Origin: Rhodococcus tibetensis
GTDB lineage: Bacteria > Actinomycetota > Actinomycetes > Mycobacteriales > Mycobacteriaceae
Length of the DNA stretch: 64,000 nucleotides
Direction of reading: 5' to 3'
Assembly (NCBI RefSeq): GCF_024438035.1
Contig: NZ_JANFQF010000008.1
Span: 124,001 to 188,000, forward strand
Position numbers and translations under genes: made by a program. Below the pieces are notes generated by a model. It searched no databases. It was given only the letters and a program-made list of their open reading frames with translations, and was not told the origin of the DNA. Of this stretch, positions 18,571 to 26,443 are shown piece after piece (the stretch's first letter is position 1; each line of letters starts with the position of its first letter).

Positions 18571-18612
18571 GCGCCCCAGGCTAACGGGTGGCCCGAGCCT
18601 CCGATCGGGCAG

Positions 18613-19686
18613 TCAGGACGCCGTCAAGTACGCCCGCAGGACGGTCGTGACATCGGTAATTTGCTGGACGGGCACGTGCTCGTCCCGCTTGTGCGCGAGA
18701 TTCGGGTCGCCCGGACCGTAGTTGACCGCCGGGATCCCGAGGGCCGAGAACCGAGAAACGTCGGTCCACCCGTACTTGGCCCGGAACCGACCGCCCGCTG
18801 CCTCGATGAGAGCGGCGGCCGCGGGATCGCTCAGCCCCGGGAGGGCGCCGGGCGAGAGGTCGGTGACCTCGAAGCCGAGTTCGAGCCCGTCGAAAACCCC
18901 GCGGACATGGTCGACGGCCTGGTCTGCGCTGCGGTCGGGCGCGAACCGGAAGTTCACATCCAACTCCGCCGCATCGGGAACCACGTTGCCCGCCACTCCG
19001 CCCGCGATCCGCACAGCGGAGAGGCCTTCGCGGTACACGCAGCCGTCGATGTCGACCGATCGTGCCGAGTAGTCCGCGAGGCGCTGTAGTACGGGTGCGA
19101 ATCGGTGGATGGCGTTGTCACCGAGCCACGACCGGGCGGAGTGCGCCCTCGTCCCGCGGGTCGTGAGGGTGACACGCAACGTCCCCTGGCAGCCGGCCTC
19201 GATCTGGCCGCCCGTCGGCTCCCCGAGGATCGCGACGTCTGCCTGCAGCCAATCGGGCATTTCACGTTCGATCCGTCCGAGCCCGTTGTGTACGGCGGCG
19301 ATCTCCTCGCAGTCGTAGAACACCAGCGTGAGGTCGTGGACCGGGTTCTCGATGGTGGCCGCGAGATGCAGGAACACCGCGTCGCCCGACTTCATGTCGA
19401 CGGTGCCGCACCCGTGCAGCAGGTCACCCTCCCGCCGTGACGGCACGTTGTCTGCAATCGGCACCGTGTCCAGGTGCCCCGCGAGCATCACCCGACTCGG
19501 CAGCCCCCGGTTCGTCCTGGCCAGCACGGCGTTGCCGTTGCGGATGATCTCGAACCCGTTCGTCTGGGTGTGCAGCGCGGATTCGACGGCCGCCGCGATC
19601 ACCGACTCGTCGTGCGAGACGCTCGGGATGTCCACCAGCGCGGCGGTGAGGTCGATGGGATCGGCGTGCAGGTCCAGTGTGCTCAC
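18613..19686 (-). CDS. dapE: Succinyl-diaminopimelate desuccinylase
   Basis: 357 aa, M20 metallopeptidase family. Metal-binding H-x-D in LAGHLDTVP, the central Asp in [10 protein letters not shown], and the Glu pair in FYDCEEIAA are intact; a dimerisation domain occupies about 170-280. It hydrolyses N-succinyl-LL-diaminopimelate in lysine and peptidoglycan precursor synthesis. The dapD gene for the preceding succinylation lies about 1.1 kb away on the other strand. Confidence 0.93.
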   Translation of the reverse strand: MSTLDLHADPIDLTAALVDIPSVSHDESVIAAAVESALHTQTNGFEIIRNGNAVLARTNRGLPSRVMLAGHLDTVPIADNVPSRREGDLLHGCGTVDMKSGDAVFLHLAATIENPVHDLTLVFYDCEEIAAVHNGLGRIEREMPDWLQADVAILGEPTGGQIEAGCQGTLRVTLTTRGTRAHSARSWLGDNAIHRFAPVLQRLADYSARSVDIDGCVYREGLSAVRIAGGVAGNVVPDAAELDVNFRFAPDRSADQAVDHVRGVFDGLELGFEVTDLSPGALPGLSDPAAAALIEAAGGRFRAKYGWTDVSRFSALGIPAVNYGPGDPNLAHKRDEHVPVQQITDVTTVLRAYLTAS

Positions 19687-19728
19687 CCGTCCACCCTAAG
19701 CCGCGCGCGCGGACGGGGTGCCCTGCCG

Positions 19729-20691
19729 CTAGCCGTCGAAGCCGCCGGGAATCTCGTAGATCGCCCCGTCGAATCCGATGCGGAAGAGCCGTCCCGCGGA
19801 GAAGCCGCCGGAGCCCTGTCCGTAGAGGACCATGCTCGACATCGGCAGTCCCGACGCCAGCACGCAGTACCGGCCGGGAGTGTCGACGCGCCAGATCTCA
19901 CCCCGCGCGTTGGCAGGAACCACCGGCCGATTCCGCGAGTCGAGCGCGAGCCCGTCAGGTGCGGCAAGAGCATCTGCACCGGTCAGGGTGAGCACGTCCT
20001 CGGGCGCACCCGGGTTCGCCAGCGGAATCCGGCTCACTCCGGGGTTCACGAAAGTGCGTGAGACGTACAGATAGCGGTCGTCGGAGCTGAGTGCGGCACC
20101 GTTGGCGCTCGGCAGCGCCGCCCAGTCGGGCTCGACGCCGCCGTCGGGGAAAACCCTGCCCACCTGGGTGGCGAAGTCGTTGGTGGCGTAGACGACGCCG
20201 TCGCCCGCCACCGCAAGACCGTTCGCGGCGCTCAGACCGGACGCGAGGGGAGTGAGTGCACCCGTCCCGGTGTCGAGGGTGGCGATCGCACCCGGACGCA
20301 CCGCGTCACCGACAGCGACCCGCGCGTCAGCCCCGTACCCCACCAGCAGCGATCCGTCGGGCGTCCACGCGAGGGCACCTGCTCCACTTCCCCCGGGCAC
20401 CGTCGCCACGGGCACTGCGCGAGCACCGGGTGCATCGAGCCGGAAGACCCGGCCGGTGACGAGGTCGGTGGTGTAGAGCCGCCCTGCACTGTCCACGGCC
20501 GCACCTTCGAGGGCCGCCCCCGGCACCTGCCCCACAAGGACGGGTGGACTGCCGGCACCCGGGCAGACCGGTGCGGCAGCCGCGGCAGGTGCACCGGCGA
20601 CGGAACCCACCCCGGTCAGCATGGCAGCGGCCGCCACCGCTCCGAGTCCTGCCCTGACGAGACGACCGAACTGTCGAGCGTGCATTCCCAC
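19729..20691 (-). CDS. Secreted SMP-30/gluconolactonase-like beta-propeller protein
   Basis: 320 aa from GTG 20691, chosen because GGAGG lies seven bases upstream. A signal peptide (about 1-40, ending AAAAAP) is followed by repeated beta-propeller blades, e.g. GLAVAGDGVVYATND, ALAWTPDGSLLVGYG and GLALDSRNRPVV, as in SMP-30/strictosidine-synthase-like folds. Enzymatic residues cannot be assigned with confidence; a binding role is possible. It is divergent from dapD. Confidence 0.75.
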   Translation of the reverse strand: MGMHARQFGRLVRAGLGAVAAAAMLTGVGSVAGAPAAAAAPVCPGAGSPPVLVGQVPGAALEGAAVDSAGRLYTTDLVTGRVFRLDAPGARAVPVATVPGGSGAGALAWTPDGSLLVGYGADARVAVGDAVRPGAIATLDTGTGALTPLASGLSAANGLAVAGDGVVYATNDFATQVGRVFPDGGVEPDWAALPSANGAALSSDDRYLYVSRTFVNPGVSRIPLANPGAPEDVLTLTGADALAAPDGLALDSRNRPVVPANARGEIWRVDTPGRYCVLASGLPMSSMVLYGQGSGGFSAGRLFRIGFDGAIYEIPGGFDG

Positions 20692-20839
20692 GACCCTTCC
20701 TCCCCGGCGCACCGATGCCCGGTACGCGTTCCCGTGCATGCTCCCGTAATCAGCGCGAACCTGCAGCGTTTCCCGTCGACGACCCGATGCCGCGACCGCC
20801 GAGGGGCACCCCTGTAACCACCCAGTAACCTCTAGTGCC

Positions 20840-21793
20840 GTGAGCACACAGGGAGCATCAGCAGTAGGCATCGCCAACGTGACGGTCGGCGGCACGGTTC
20901 TCGACACCTGGTTCCCGGCGCCCGAGCTGGGCACCTTCGAGGAAGCGGGCACCGTACGGGTCGAGGGTGGCGACATCCCGTCAGATCTGGCACTTCTCGC
21001 CGGTCCCGACGAGGCGCGCGAGGTGGATCAGATCGTGGTCCGCACCACGATCACCGACCTGTCGGCCCCGCCGGTGGACGCCCACGACGCCTATCTGCGC
21101 CTGCACCTTCTCTCGCACCGCCTCGTCGCGCCCCACGGCGTGAACCTCGACGGCCTGTTCGGGTTGCTGTCCAACGTGGTGTGGACCAACTTCGGTCCCT
21201 GTGCCGTCGAAGGTTTCGAGAAGGTGCGTTCCCGCCTGCGGATCCGCGGCGTCGTCACCGTCTTCGGTGTGGACAAGTTCCCGCGCATGGTCGACTACGT
21301 GGTGCCCTCCGGTGTCCGCATCGCCGACGCCGATCGGGTCCGCCTCGGCGCGCACCTGGCCAGCGGCACCACCGTCATGCACGAGGGATTCGTCAACTTC
21401 AACGCGGGCACGCTCGGTAACTCCATGGTCGAAGGCCGCATCTCCGCGGGTGTCGTCGTCGACGACGGATCCGATGTGGGCGGCGGTGCTTCCATCATGG
21501 GCACCCTGTCCGGTGGCGGCAAGGAAACCATCTCCGTCGGGAAGCGGTGCCTGCTCGGCGCCAATGCCGGTCTCGGTATCTCGCTGGGCGACGACTGCGT
21601 GCTCGAAGCCGGCCTCTATGTCACCGCGGGCACGAAGGTCACCGGCCCGGACGGCACCGTCGTCAAGGCGAAGGAACTGAACGGCAAGTCGAACCTGCTG
21701 TTCCGCCGCAACTCGGTGTCGGGTGCGGTCGAGGTCGTGCCGTGGAAGGGCACCGGTGTCGAATTGAACGCCGCTCTGCACGCAAACGACTGA
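20840..21793 (+). CDS. dapD: Tetrahydrodipicolinate N-succinyltransferase
   Basis: 317 aa from GTG. A TAACCT box at 20826-20831 lies eight bases upstream, so the mRNA may be leaderless. N-terminal domain, then a left-handed beta-helix with hexapeptide repeats ([20 protein letters not shown] region, and the [21 protein letters not shown] run). It succinylates tetrahydrodipicolinate using succinyl-CoA in the diaminopimelate pathway. This is the actinobacterial-type DapD. Confidence 0.92.
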   Translation: MSTQGASAVGIANVTVGGTVLDTWFPAPELGTFEEAGTVRVEGGDIPSDLALLAGPDEAREVDQIVVRTTITDLSAPPVDAHDAYLRLHLLSHRLVAPHGVNLDGLFGLLSNVVWTNFGPCAVEGFEKVRSRLRIRGVVTVFGVDKFPRMVDYVVPSGVRIADADRVRLGAHLASGTTVMHEGFVNFNAGTLGNSMVEGRISAGVVVDDGSDVGGGASIMGTLSGGGKETISVGKRCLLGANAGLGISLGDDCVLEAGLYVTAGTKVTGPDGTVVKAKELNGKSNLLFRRNSVSGAVEVVPWKGTGVELNAALHAND

Positions 21794-22109
21794 ATTTGTG
21801 AGCGGCACGCGATCACCTGACACCATGACCGACTCGGACACCCTTGGCCGCGGCCTGAAGGTCCGCCACCTCACGATGATGGGCCTCGGCTCGGCCATCG
21901 GTGCCGGACTGTTTCTCGGTACCGGTGTCGGAATTGCCACGGCCGGTCCCGCCGTTCTCGTCTCCTACCTTCTCGCCGGTCTGATCGTGGTCTTCGTGAT
22001 GCGCATGCTCGGCGAGATGGGGGCGGCGATCCCGGCCAGCGGGTCCTTCTCGCATTACGCCCGGATCGGCATCGGCGAGTGGGCCGGATTCGTGATGGGC
22101 TGGCTCTAC

Positions 22110-22116
22110 TGGTTCA
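22110..22116. other. attL core
   Basis: TGGTTCA, shared with attR. The preceding host bases are permease codons; phage sequence begins at 22117. The right phage arm of attP (22117-22143) contains CCGTAATCCCTGGT, an imperfect mirror of the arm left of attR. Confidence 0.88.
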
Positions 22117-22143
22117 GGAGCCGTAATCCCTGGTCTATCAAGG

Positions 22144-22149
22144 TAGACT
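22144..22149 (+). promoter_or_regulatory. -10 box of the integrase gene, inside attL
   Basis: TAGACT lies seven bases before the integrase ATG, the spacing of a leaderless transcript. The -35 region would fall in the attP arm (about 22121-22126), where no good match is seen. Integrase bound at its own site could thus repress this promoter. Confidence 0.5.
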
Positions 22150-22156
22150 TTAGGGT

Positions 22157-23515
22157 ATGACCCGCGCAGTTGTCTACACACGCATATCGGCAGACCGGGA
22201 AGGTGCCGGGCTCGGCGTCGAGCGTCAGCGCCAGGACTGCGAGGCCCTGGCCGAGATGCTCGGATGGACGATCGTCGAGACCTTCGCGGATAACGACATC
22301 AGCGCCTACTCCGGTAAGCCCCGTCCGGGCTACCTTGCGATGCTCGACACCCTCGAAGCGGGTAACGCCGACGCAGTCCTCGCATGGCATGCCGACCGAC
22401 TGCACCGCTCCCCCGCCGAACTCGAGGGTTTCATCGACCTGTGCGACCGCAAGGGCGTGGTCGTTCGGACAGTGCAGGCTGGCGAGATCGACCTCTCGAC
22501 GCCGTCCGGAAAGATGACCGCGCGCATCGTCGGGGCTGTCGCCCGCCACGAGATCGACCACGCCCGGCAGCGGATGGTCGCCGCGCACGCCCAGTCGGCG
22601 AAGAACGGCGGCGCCCACGGCCGCGTCCCCTACGGGTACCGGGCGGTGCGCGAGGGTGCGAAGGTGATCGCCCGCGTTCCTGACGAAGAGACCGCACCGG
22701 TCGTGCGCGAGATCGCCCGCCGCGTGATGGCCGGCGAATCGCTGTACTCGATCGCGGCTGATCTGACCGAGCGCAAGATTTCGACGCCGGGCAGCTCGGA
22801 AGCCTGGCGTGCGTCGATTATGAAGCAGATGATGGTCCGCCCGACCTACGCGGGGATGCGCTCGCACCACGGCGTCGTCACGCAGGGCAGCTGGGAACCG
22901 CTGATCAGTCCCGAGGACCATGCAGTGATCGTGTCACTGCTCAACGACCCGAAGCGGAAGACACACCGAGGCGTCGAACCGAAGTACCTGCTGAGCGGGA
23001 TCGCGAAGTGCGGGGTATGTGGCGATCCGGTGTGGCGGCTCAAGTCGAACGGTCACAGCGCCTACGCCTGCGCGAAGAATCGCTGCGTCTCTCGTCGGGT
23101 CGAGCCGGTCGACCGGCTGATCGAGGCGGCCGTTATCAGTAAGTGTGAATCTATGTCTGGAGTGGAAGATCTGGTCGACGCATCAGTGTTAGATGCGACA
23201 CAGGAAGCGCGCCGTCTGCGCGCCCAGCTTGACTCGTTCGTCGATCGCGCAGCAGAGGGAGAGCTGACCGCCGCGTCTCTCTCGCGGATCGAAGCGAGGC
23301 TGCTTCCGCAGATTCGTGAGGCCGAACAACGGGCTAAGTCTGTACTCAACCCGCTGGTAACTGACCTCCTTGGTTCGAACGCACGTTCGCGTTGGGAGGC
23401 GATGTCAGTTACTTCCCGGCGGCACGTCGTGCGCTCGCTGATGTCCGTGACCATAAATAGGGGCGGGCGCGGTAGAGCCTTTCGTCCCGAATTTGTTCGG
23501 GTTGAGTGGCTGTAA
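22157..23515 (+). CDS. int: Large serine integrase
   Basis: 452 aa. N-terminal resolvase domain with catalytic Ser11 (YTRISADREG) and DRLHRSP near residue 80; recombinase domain about 150-270; zinc ribbon with Cys285, Cys288, Cys305 and Cys310; coiled coil about 350-395. It would cut attP and attB with a 2-bp crossover and needs a separate directionality factor to excise. It starts 41 bp inside the attL core, as usual for phages of this type, and appears leaderless. Confidence 0.97.
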   Translation: MTRAVVYTRISADREGAGLGVERQRQDCEALAEMLGWTIVETFADNDISAYSGKPRPGYLAMLDTLEAGNADAVLAWHADRLHRSPAELEGFIDLCDRKGVVVRTVQAGEIDLSTPSGKMTARIVGAVARHEIDHARQRMVAAHAQSAKNGGAHGRVPYGYRAVREGAKVIARVPDEETAPVVREIARRVMAGESLYSIAADLTERKISTPGSSEAWRASIMKQMMVRPTYAGMRSHHGVVTQGSWEPLISPEDHAVIVSLLNDPKRKTHRGVEPKYLLSGIAKCGVCGDPVWRLKSNGHSAYACAKNRCVSRRVEPVDRLIEAAVISKCESMSGVEDLVDASVLDATQEARRLRAQLDSFVDRAAEGELTAASLSRIEARLLPQIREAEQRAKSVLNPLVTDLLGSNARSRWEAMSVTSRRHVVRSLMSVTINRGGRGRAFRPEFVRVEWL

Positions 23516-23592
23516 CGGCAGGTTTCAGAAAGGGACTACCGACTGGTAACTGAGTAACGACGTCTTTACCTGACCGATACTGGCGTGGAGCC

Positions 23593-23955
23593 GTGAACAC
23601 GCGGATAGATGGCGACGCCCTCGCGAAACGAGGACGCCGCATGCATTCGAAGGTCGGAATACGAACAATGACGCTCGACTCTGGGATCTCTGGAATCACC
23701 CCTGCGACCACAACTGAGTTCTGCTCGTTGTGCGCGAATGATCGCGCCGCTGAGGTGGTGACCAGCCGACATCCGGTCCCGGGGATACTGCACGCTATGC
23801 GCCAGGCCGGCGTAAACGTCTACGATCTGGCCGAGGCGATCGGAGAAGCCACCGCAACGGTGCTGCGGTGGTTCAAGTGGCCGTCGACCATGCCGCTCGA
23901 GTCGGTCGTCGACATCGCGCGAGTGTTGGGCGTAAGGCCTTCAGTCCTGTTCTGA
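23593..23955 (+). CDS. Small helix-turn-helix protein
   Basis: 120 aa from GTG; shorter starts at ATG 23641 or 23668 are possible. The second half (about 65-120) resembles an XRE-type DNA-binding domain: ILHAMRQAGVNVYDLAEAIG, a recognition-helix-like ATATVLRWFKW, then a two-helix end. Its stop overlaps the 3' end of the divergent repressor gene by 15 bp, so the two are convergent. It could be a regulator or the recombination directionality factor; sequence does not decide. Confidence 0.55.
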   Translation: MNTRIDGDALAKRGRRMHSKVGIRTMTLDSGISGITPATTTEFCSLCANDRAAEVVTSRHPVPGILHAMRQAGVNVYDLAEAIGEATATVLRWFKWPSTMPLESVVDIARVLGVRPSVLF

Positions 23956-24201
23956 CCGCTGCCGCTCCTCGGCCGCGGTCATCAGCTTCCGCACGCTCAT
24001 CTTCACGGCCGCGGCCAGGAGGGCGATCTCTTCGACGTCCATCGCCCGCTTTCCGGACAGGATCTTTCCAACGGTGGAGCGGGGAATTCCGGTGCGCTCG
24101 CTGATGTCTACATGTGTCAGCTCGAGACGCTCAACCGCCGCGCGCAACTCCTCTGCGACCGCGACCGTATAGCTACCTACACGCCTAGGACTCTGTGCCA
24201 T
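23941..24201 (-). CDS. XRE-family phage repressor
   Basis: 86 aa from ATG 24201, which lies seven bases after the -10 box TACTGT (24209-24214 on the minus strand), so the message is probably leaderless. Helix-turn-helix: THVDISERTGIPRSTVGKIL, followed by a dimerising helical segment. No C-terminal protease domain, so it is not a LexA-type repressor. It faces the Cro-like gene across shared operators and is the best candidate for the lysogeny repressor. Confidence 0.7.
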   Translation of the reverse strand: MAQSPRRVGSYTVAVAEELRAAVERLELTHVDISERTGIPRSTVGKILSGKRAMDVEEIALLAAAVKMSVRKLMTAAEERQRSEQD

Positions 24202-24243
24202 ATGGAGCACAGTACATCCCCCGTAACCCTTGGTGCTCTATAT
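24200..24243 (-). promoter_or_regulatory. Repressor promoter and operators
   Basis: The minus-strand -10 box TACTGT (24209-24214) is followed by GCTCCAT and the ATG. GTGCTCCATAT (minus, 24200-24210) covers the start, and a second copy GTGCTCTATAT (plus, 24233-24243) lies where the -35 element would be; no good -35 is present. This suggests a weaker promoter influenced by repressor binding. Confidence 0.6.
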
Positions 24244-24296
24244 AGCGCGGCGATTGAGGTACCAGTTCTGTGAACTGCATCACTGTAATTCGACGC

Positions 24297-24337
24297 TTGT
24301 CATTCTCCATATAGAGCGCTACTGTGCTCTATATGGA
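24297..24337 (+). promoter_or_regulatory. Cro-side promoter overlapped by a perfect 12-bp inverted repeat
   Basis: -35 TTGTCA (24297-24302), 17-bp spacer and -10 TACTGT (24320-24325), seven bases before ATG 24333. TCCATATAGAGC (24306-24317) and GCTCTATATGGA (24326-24337) are perfect inverted repeats with an 8-bp spacer, covering the promoter and the start codon. Binding here would block the Cro-like gene and everything downstream. Confidence 0.7.
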
Positions 24338-24563
24338 ACATCTCCAGCTCACTCGAGCCGTTACCGAAGTCGTCAGGCGGGAACTCGAAGCAGCCGACAT
24401 GTCGCTGCGAGAAGTGTCCCGCCGCACCGGAATTGCGCTTTCCACCCTCGCGAGCCGCATGCGCGGCAAGACCCGATTCAACCTCGACGAGCTGGACCTG
24501 ATCGCCGGATTGCTGAGCCTCCGGCCGTCTGACTTGGTTCGTACGGGCGAGGAAGAGGAATGA
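24333..24563 (+). CDS. Cro-like XRE helix-turn-helix protein
   Basis: 76 aa from ATG 24333, judged leaderless from the promoter seven bases upstream; an in-frame GTG at 24324 would start inside the operator. Helix-turn-helix LREVSRRTGIALSTLASRM, then LDELDLIAGLLSLRPSDL as in XRE proteins. First gene of the rightward early operon and divergent from the repressor, so it fits a Cro or antirepressor role. Its stop overlaps the next ATG. Confidence 0.7.
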   Translation: MEHLQLTRAVTEVVRRELEAADMSLREVSRRTGIALSTLASRMRGKTRFNLDELDLIAGLLSLRPSDLVRTGEEEE

Positions 24564-24697
24564 CCGAGTGGACACCTGAAATGCAGGCATGGCTCGAAGA
24601 AACCATGAGCCGCTCGACTCCCCTGACGATCACGCAAGAGGACGTCATCAAGTCGGAATTCCGCAAGGTGAAGCTCGACCCACCCACTGCGGCATAG
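24560..24697 (+). CDS. 45-aa early protein coupled to the Cro-like gene
   Basis: Short gene starting at an ATG overlapping the preceding stop (ATGA), preceded by GAGGA. The product begins MTEWTPEMQAWLEE and ends with KLDPPTAA; it is acidic in the first half and basic in the second, with no cysteine or membrane segment. No family recognised. Translational coupling and codon use typical of the neighbours support it as real. Its size and place make it one candidate for a directionality factor. Confidence 0.55.
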   Translation: MTEWTPEMQAWLEETMSRSTPLTITQEDVIKSEFRKVKLDPPTAA

Positions 24698-24704
24698 AGA
24701 AAAG

Positions 24705-24730
24705 CCGTCAGATGCGGACACATCTGACGG
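24705..24730. terminator. Perfect 10-bp hairpin after the first early genes
   Basis: CCGTCAGATG (24705-24714) and CATCTGACGG (24721-24730) with a 6-nt loop. On the minus strand the stem is followed by CTTTTC, so it is a better terminator for leftward transcription; in the plus direction it lacks a U tail and may attenuate or act as an RNA processing site. Confidence 0.55.
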
Positions 24731-24757
24731 GCCAGTGATCTCCCGAAGGGAACGAAC

Positions 24758-24979
24758 GTGATTCAGATTAAACCACAGCCGCGGCTGACCGAGCACGACG
24801 TGCGACAGATCGCCCGCGCAGAGATCCAGCGCCACGCGTCAATGCAGGAAGTGGCCGTTTCGGAACCGACCACCGGTGGCCTCCGGTCCATGGTGGTCGA
24901 CGGTTTCGAAGTGGCCTCGTTCGCAGTGAACATGGTCGCCGCTCTCGGCATCACCCTGGCGAAGTCGCTAGTCCGCTAG
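24758..24979 (+). CDS. Small protein with hydrophobic C-terminus
   Basis: 73 aa from GTG, with GAAGGGAACG upstream. The first half is polar and basic (RLTEHDVRQIARAEIQRH); residues about 50-70 form a hydrophobic helix (FAVNMVAALGITLAKSLV) that could be a membrane anchor. No family recognised. It lies between two hairpins and is transcribed with the early genes. Confidence 0.55.
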   Translation: MIQIKPQPRLTEHDVRQIARAEIQRHASMQEVAVSEPTTGGLRSMVVDGFEVASFAVNMVAALGITLAKSLVR

Positions 24980-24983
24980 TCCG

Positions 24984-25058
24984 CCGGTGGCGGCGGGAGC
25001 CCAACGTGAATGTGGAGTTCCGTTGACACGCACCAGATGTGCGCCCCGCCGCCACCGG
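24984..25058 (+). other. Structured noncoding element: 14-bp perfect inverted repeat with inner stem
   Basis: CCGGTGGCGGCGGG (24984-24997) pairs perfectly with 25045-25058; the 47-nt interior contains another stem, CGCAC-CAGAT-GTGCG, and a perfect TTGACA at 25023-25028 without a matching -10. It fills the gap between two early genes and could be a terminator, an RNA regulator or a processing site. Confidence 0.5.
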
Positions 25059-25095
25059 ATTCCAACCCATCCCATCTCATTGAATCGAGACACCG

Positions 25096-25296
25096 ATGAC
25101 TGTTCAGGACGAGGCCAGGACATACGACCTGCTCACCCTCGAAGAGTTCGAGCGTGCATGCGATCAGGCGCTCGCGCTCGCCGCACCCACCCCGACCGCC
25201 CGCCGGCCGATCGGCTTCACCGGCTGGCTGTCGCTCGCCGGTCTCGTCGTCGTCCTGGTCCTCATCGGGCTGGCAGCCGCGCCGGGTATGGCCTGA
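25096..25296 (+). CDS. Small single-pass membrane protein
   Basis: 66 aa. The first 40 residues are polar and acidic, and residues about 43-62 form one strong membrane helix (WLSLAGLVVVLVLIGLAAA) ending close to the C-terminus, a tail-anchored topology. Function unknown. Its stop shares a base with the next start (TGATG), the first of a long series of coupled starts. Confidence 0.6.
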   Translation: MTVQDEARTYDLLTLEEFERACDQALALAAPTPTARRPIGFTGWLSLAGLVVVLVLIGLAAAPGMA

Positions 25297-25529
25297 TGTC
25301 CTGGGACCTCGAAGGGAACCCCGTCGCGGACGGCTACTGCCCCACACACGCGTGGGCGCAGGAGCCGTGCGCCGAGTGCCCGGCACCCGCCACACAGGAC
25401 GGCGGCGGCATGTACGCCACGTGCTCGGTGTGCACCGGCGAGTACATCGCCCTCGGCCAGACCGCGGCCGGGCCCGGCACGTGCCCCAACTGCACCACCA
25501 GCTACGGCTTCGTTGGGGGTCTGCTGTGA
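25296..25529 (+). CDS. Small cysteine-rich zinc-ribbon-like protein
   Basis: 77 aa. Eight residues are Cys or His in paired positions: CPTHAW..CAEC in the first half and CSVC..CPNC in the second, giving room for one or two zinc sites. No known family. It is coupled to both neighbours by overlapping stop and start codons. Confidence 0.6.
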   Translation: MSWDLEGNPVADGYCPTHAWAQEPCAECPAPATQDGGGMYATCSVCTGEYIALGQTAAGPGTCPNCTTSYGFVGGLL

Positions 25530-25726
25530 GCACGAAACGCCACCGTTGCCCGGGCCGTTGCGGAGTCGTTGTCCGGCACGGCCGCTTCGCGTGCTCCGAC
25601 TGCTGGGCGAAACTCCCGAACCACCTCCGCCGCCCGGTCCTCGCGACCATCGGGAAACCCCCGTCGAGGTCCAAGACCGAAGCGTGGCAGTCCGCCGCCG
25701 ACTACCTGGGAAGCAGGGACCGATGA
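25526..25726 (+). CDS. Small zinc-finger-like basic protein
   Basis: 66 aa from GTG overlapping the preceding stop (GTGA). Two CxxxC/CxxC-type pairs (CPGRC and CSDC) in the first 27 residues suggest one zinc site; the rest is basic. Similar small proteins with a C-x3-C..C-x2-C head are common in actinophage early regions. Function unknown; nucleic acid or protein binding is plausible. Confidence 0.6.
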   Translation: MSTKRHRCPGRCGVVVRHGRFACSDCWAKLPNHLRRPVLATIGKPPSRSKTEAWQSAADYLGSRDR

Positions 25727-25980
25727 CCACCCAACTCGACGCCGACGACCTCCGCGCACTGTCCACCAAGCTCGGGTCGCAATACGCGATCCTCCGGATG
25801 CCCGGTGCCGGCGACTTCCCTTGGCACTCCGAGGATGAGCTGGCAGCCGTCTGGCACACCGGATTCGGCATGGTCCGAATCTCCGTCGATTCCTTCCTCG
25901 ACCCAGAGACCGCGCTCGCCCTCGCCGCCGCCATCGCCGAGAAGGCCACCAACGCAATCGCCCTGAGGTCCGGCGACTGA
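25723..25980 (+). CDS. Hypothetical early phage protein (85 aa)
   Basis: Starts at an ATG overlapping the previous stop. Predicted mixed alpha/beta: LDADDLRALSTKL helix, RMPGAGDFPWHSEDE loop, then a C-terminal Ala-rich helix. No cysteine, signal or membrane helix. No family recognised. Confidence 0.5.
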   Translation: MTTQLDADDLRALSTKLGSQYAILRMPGAGDFPWHSEDELAAVWHTGFGMVRISVDSFLDPETALALAAAIAEKATNAIALRSGD

Positions 25981-26282
25981 TGCCCGGCTCGCGGTGCAGG
26001 AACTGCAATCAGGAGATCGTGTGGGCGAAATCCATGACACGTGACGCATGGGTACCGCTCGACCCGTCGATGGACGCCGCCGGGTCCGTCCGCAAACGCC
26101 GCGTCGACGACACCACCTACGCCCAGGTACTCAGCGGCGACGACCTCCACGCCGCCGTCGCGAACGGCGAACTCCTGTGGGTCCTGCACCGCGACACGTG
26201 CAACGCATTCCGCCCAACCAACCCCATGCCCGCCCACGTCCGCGACGCCCTGCCCGCACGGCGCCGAACGTTCCGGTCATGA
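25980..26282 (+). CDS. Small zinc-ribbon-containing phage protein
   Basis: 100 aa. Begins with a CRNC pair followed by WAKSMTRDAWVPLDP, the pattern of small actinobacterial/phage proteins in which a zinc knuckle leads into a beta-rich domain; a C and H near residue 73 (HRDTC) may complete the site. Function unknown. One base is shared with the preceding stop. Confidence 0.55.
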   Translation: MPGSRCRNCNQEIVWAKSMTRDAWVPLDPSMDAAGSVRKRRVDDTTYAQVLSGDDLHAAVANGELLWVLHRDTCNAFRPTNPMPAHVRDALPARRRTFRS

Positions 26283-26443
26283 ACGACGCGGCCCGCGCCG
26301 CCGACGAGTGGTGGCACACCCTCCCGGACGACCGCCGCGCCCAGATCCACCGGTGGGTCGACCCACCCACCACCGGCCCGCCGCCCGTCGCCGGGCAGTA
26401 CGAACTCCCGATCCACGACAACGAACAAGGAGGTGACGACTGA
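26279..26443 (+). CDS. 54-aa early protein
   Basis: Acidic small protein containing WWHTLPDDRRAQIHRWVDPP and a Pro/Gly-rich middle. Start and stop overlap its neighbours (ATGA upstream, one shared base downstream). No family recognised; it could be an adaptor for the clamp-like protein that follows. Confidence 0.45.
   Translation: MNDAARAADEWWHTLPDDRRAQIHRWVDPPTTGPPPVAGQYELPIHDNEQGGDD

Larger units (their letters stand above)
21825..22160 (+). pseudogene. 5' fragment of APC-family amino-acid permease, split by the prophage
   Basis: ATG 21825 opens an AAT/GabP-type permease: LTMMGLGSAIGAGLFLGTG (first helix and substrate loop), a second helix, and the start of the third at GWLYWF. At 22110 the host reading frame enters phage DNA and ends after 15 foreign codons at 22160. 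The 3' part lies at 61950-63050 in the matching frame; joined, they make 461 aa, the normal length for the family. In the lysogen this fragment has at most about two helices and should be inactive. Confidence 0.9.
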
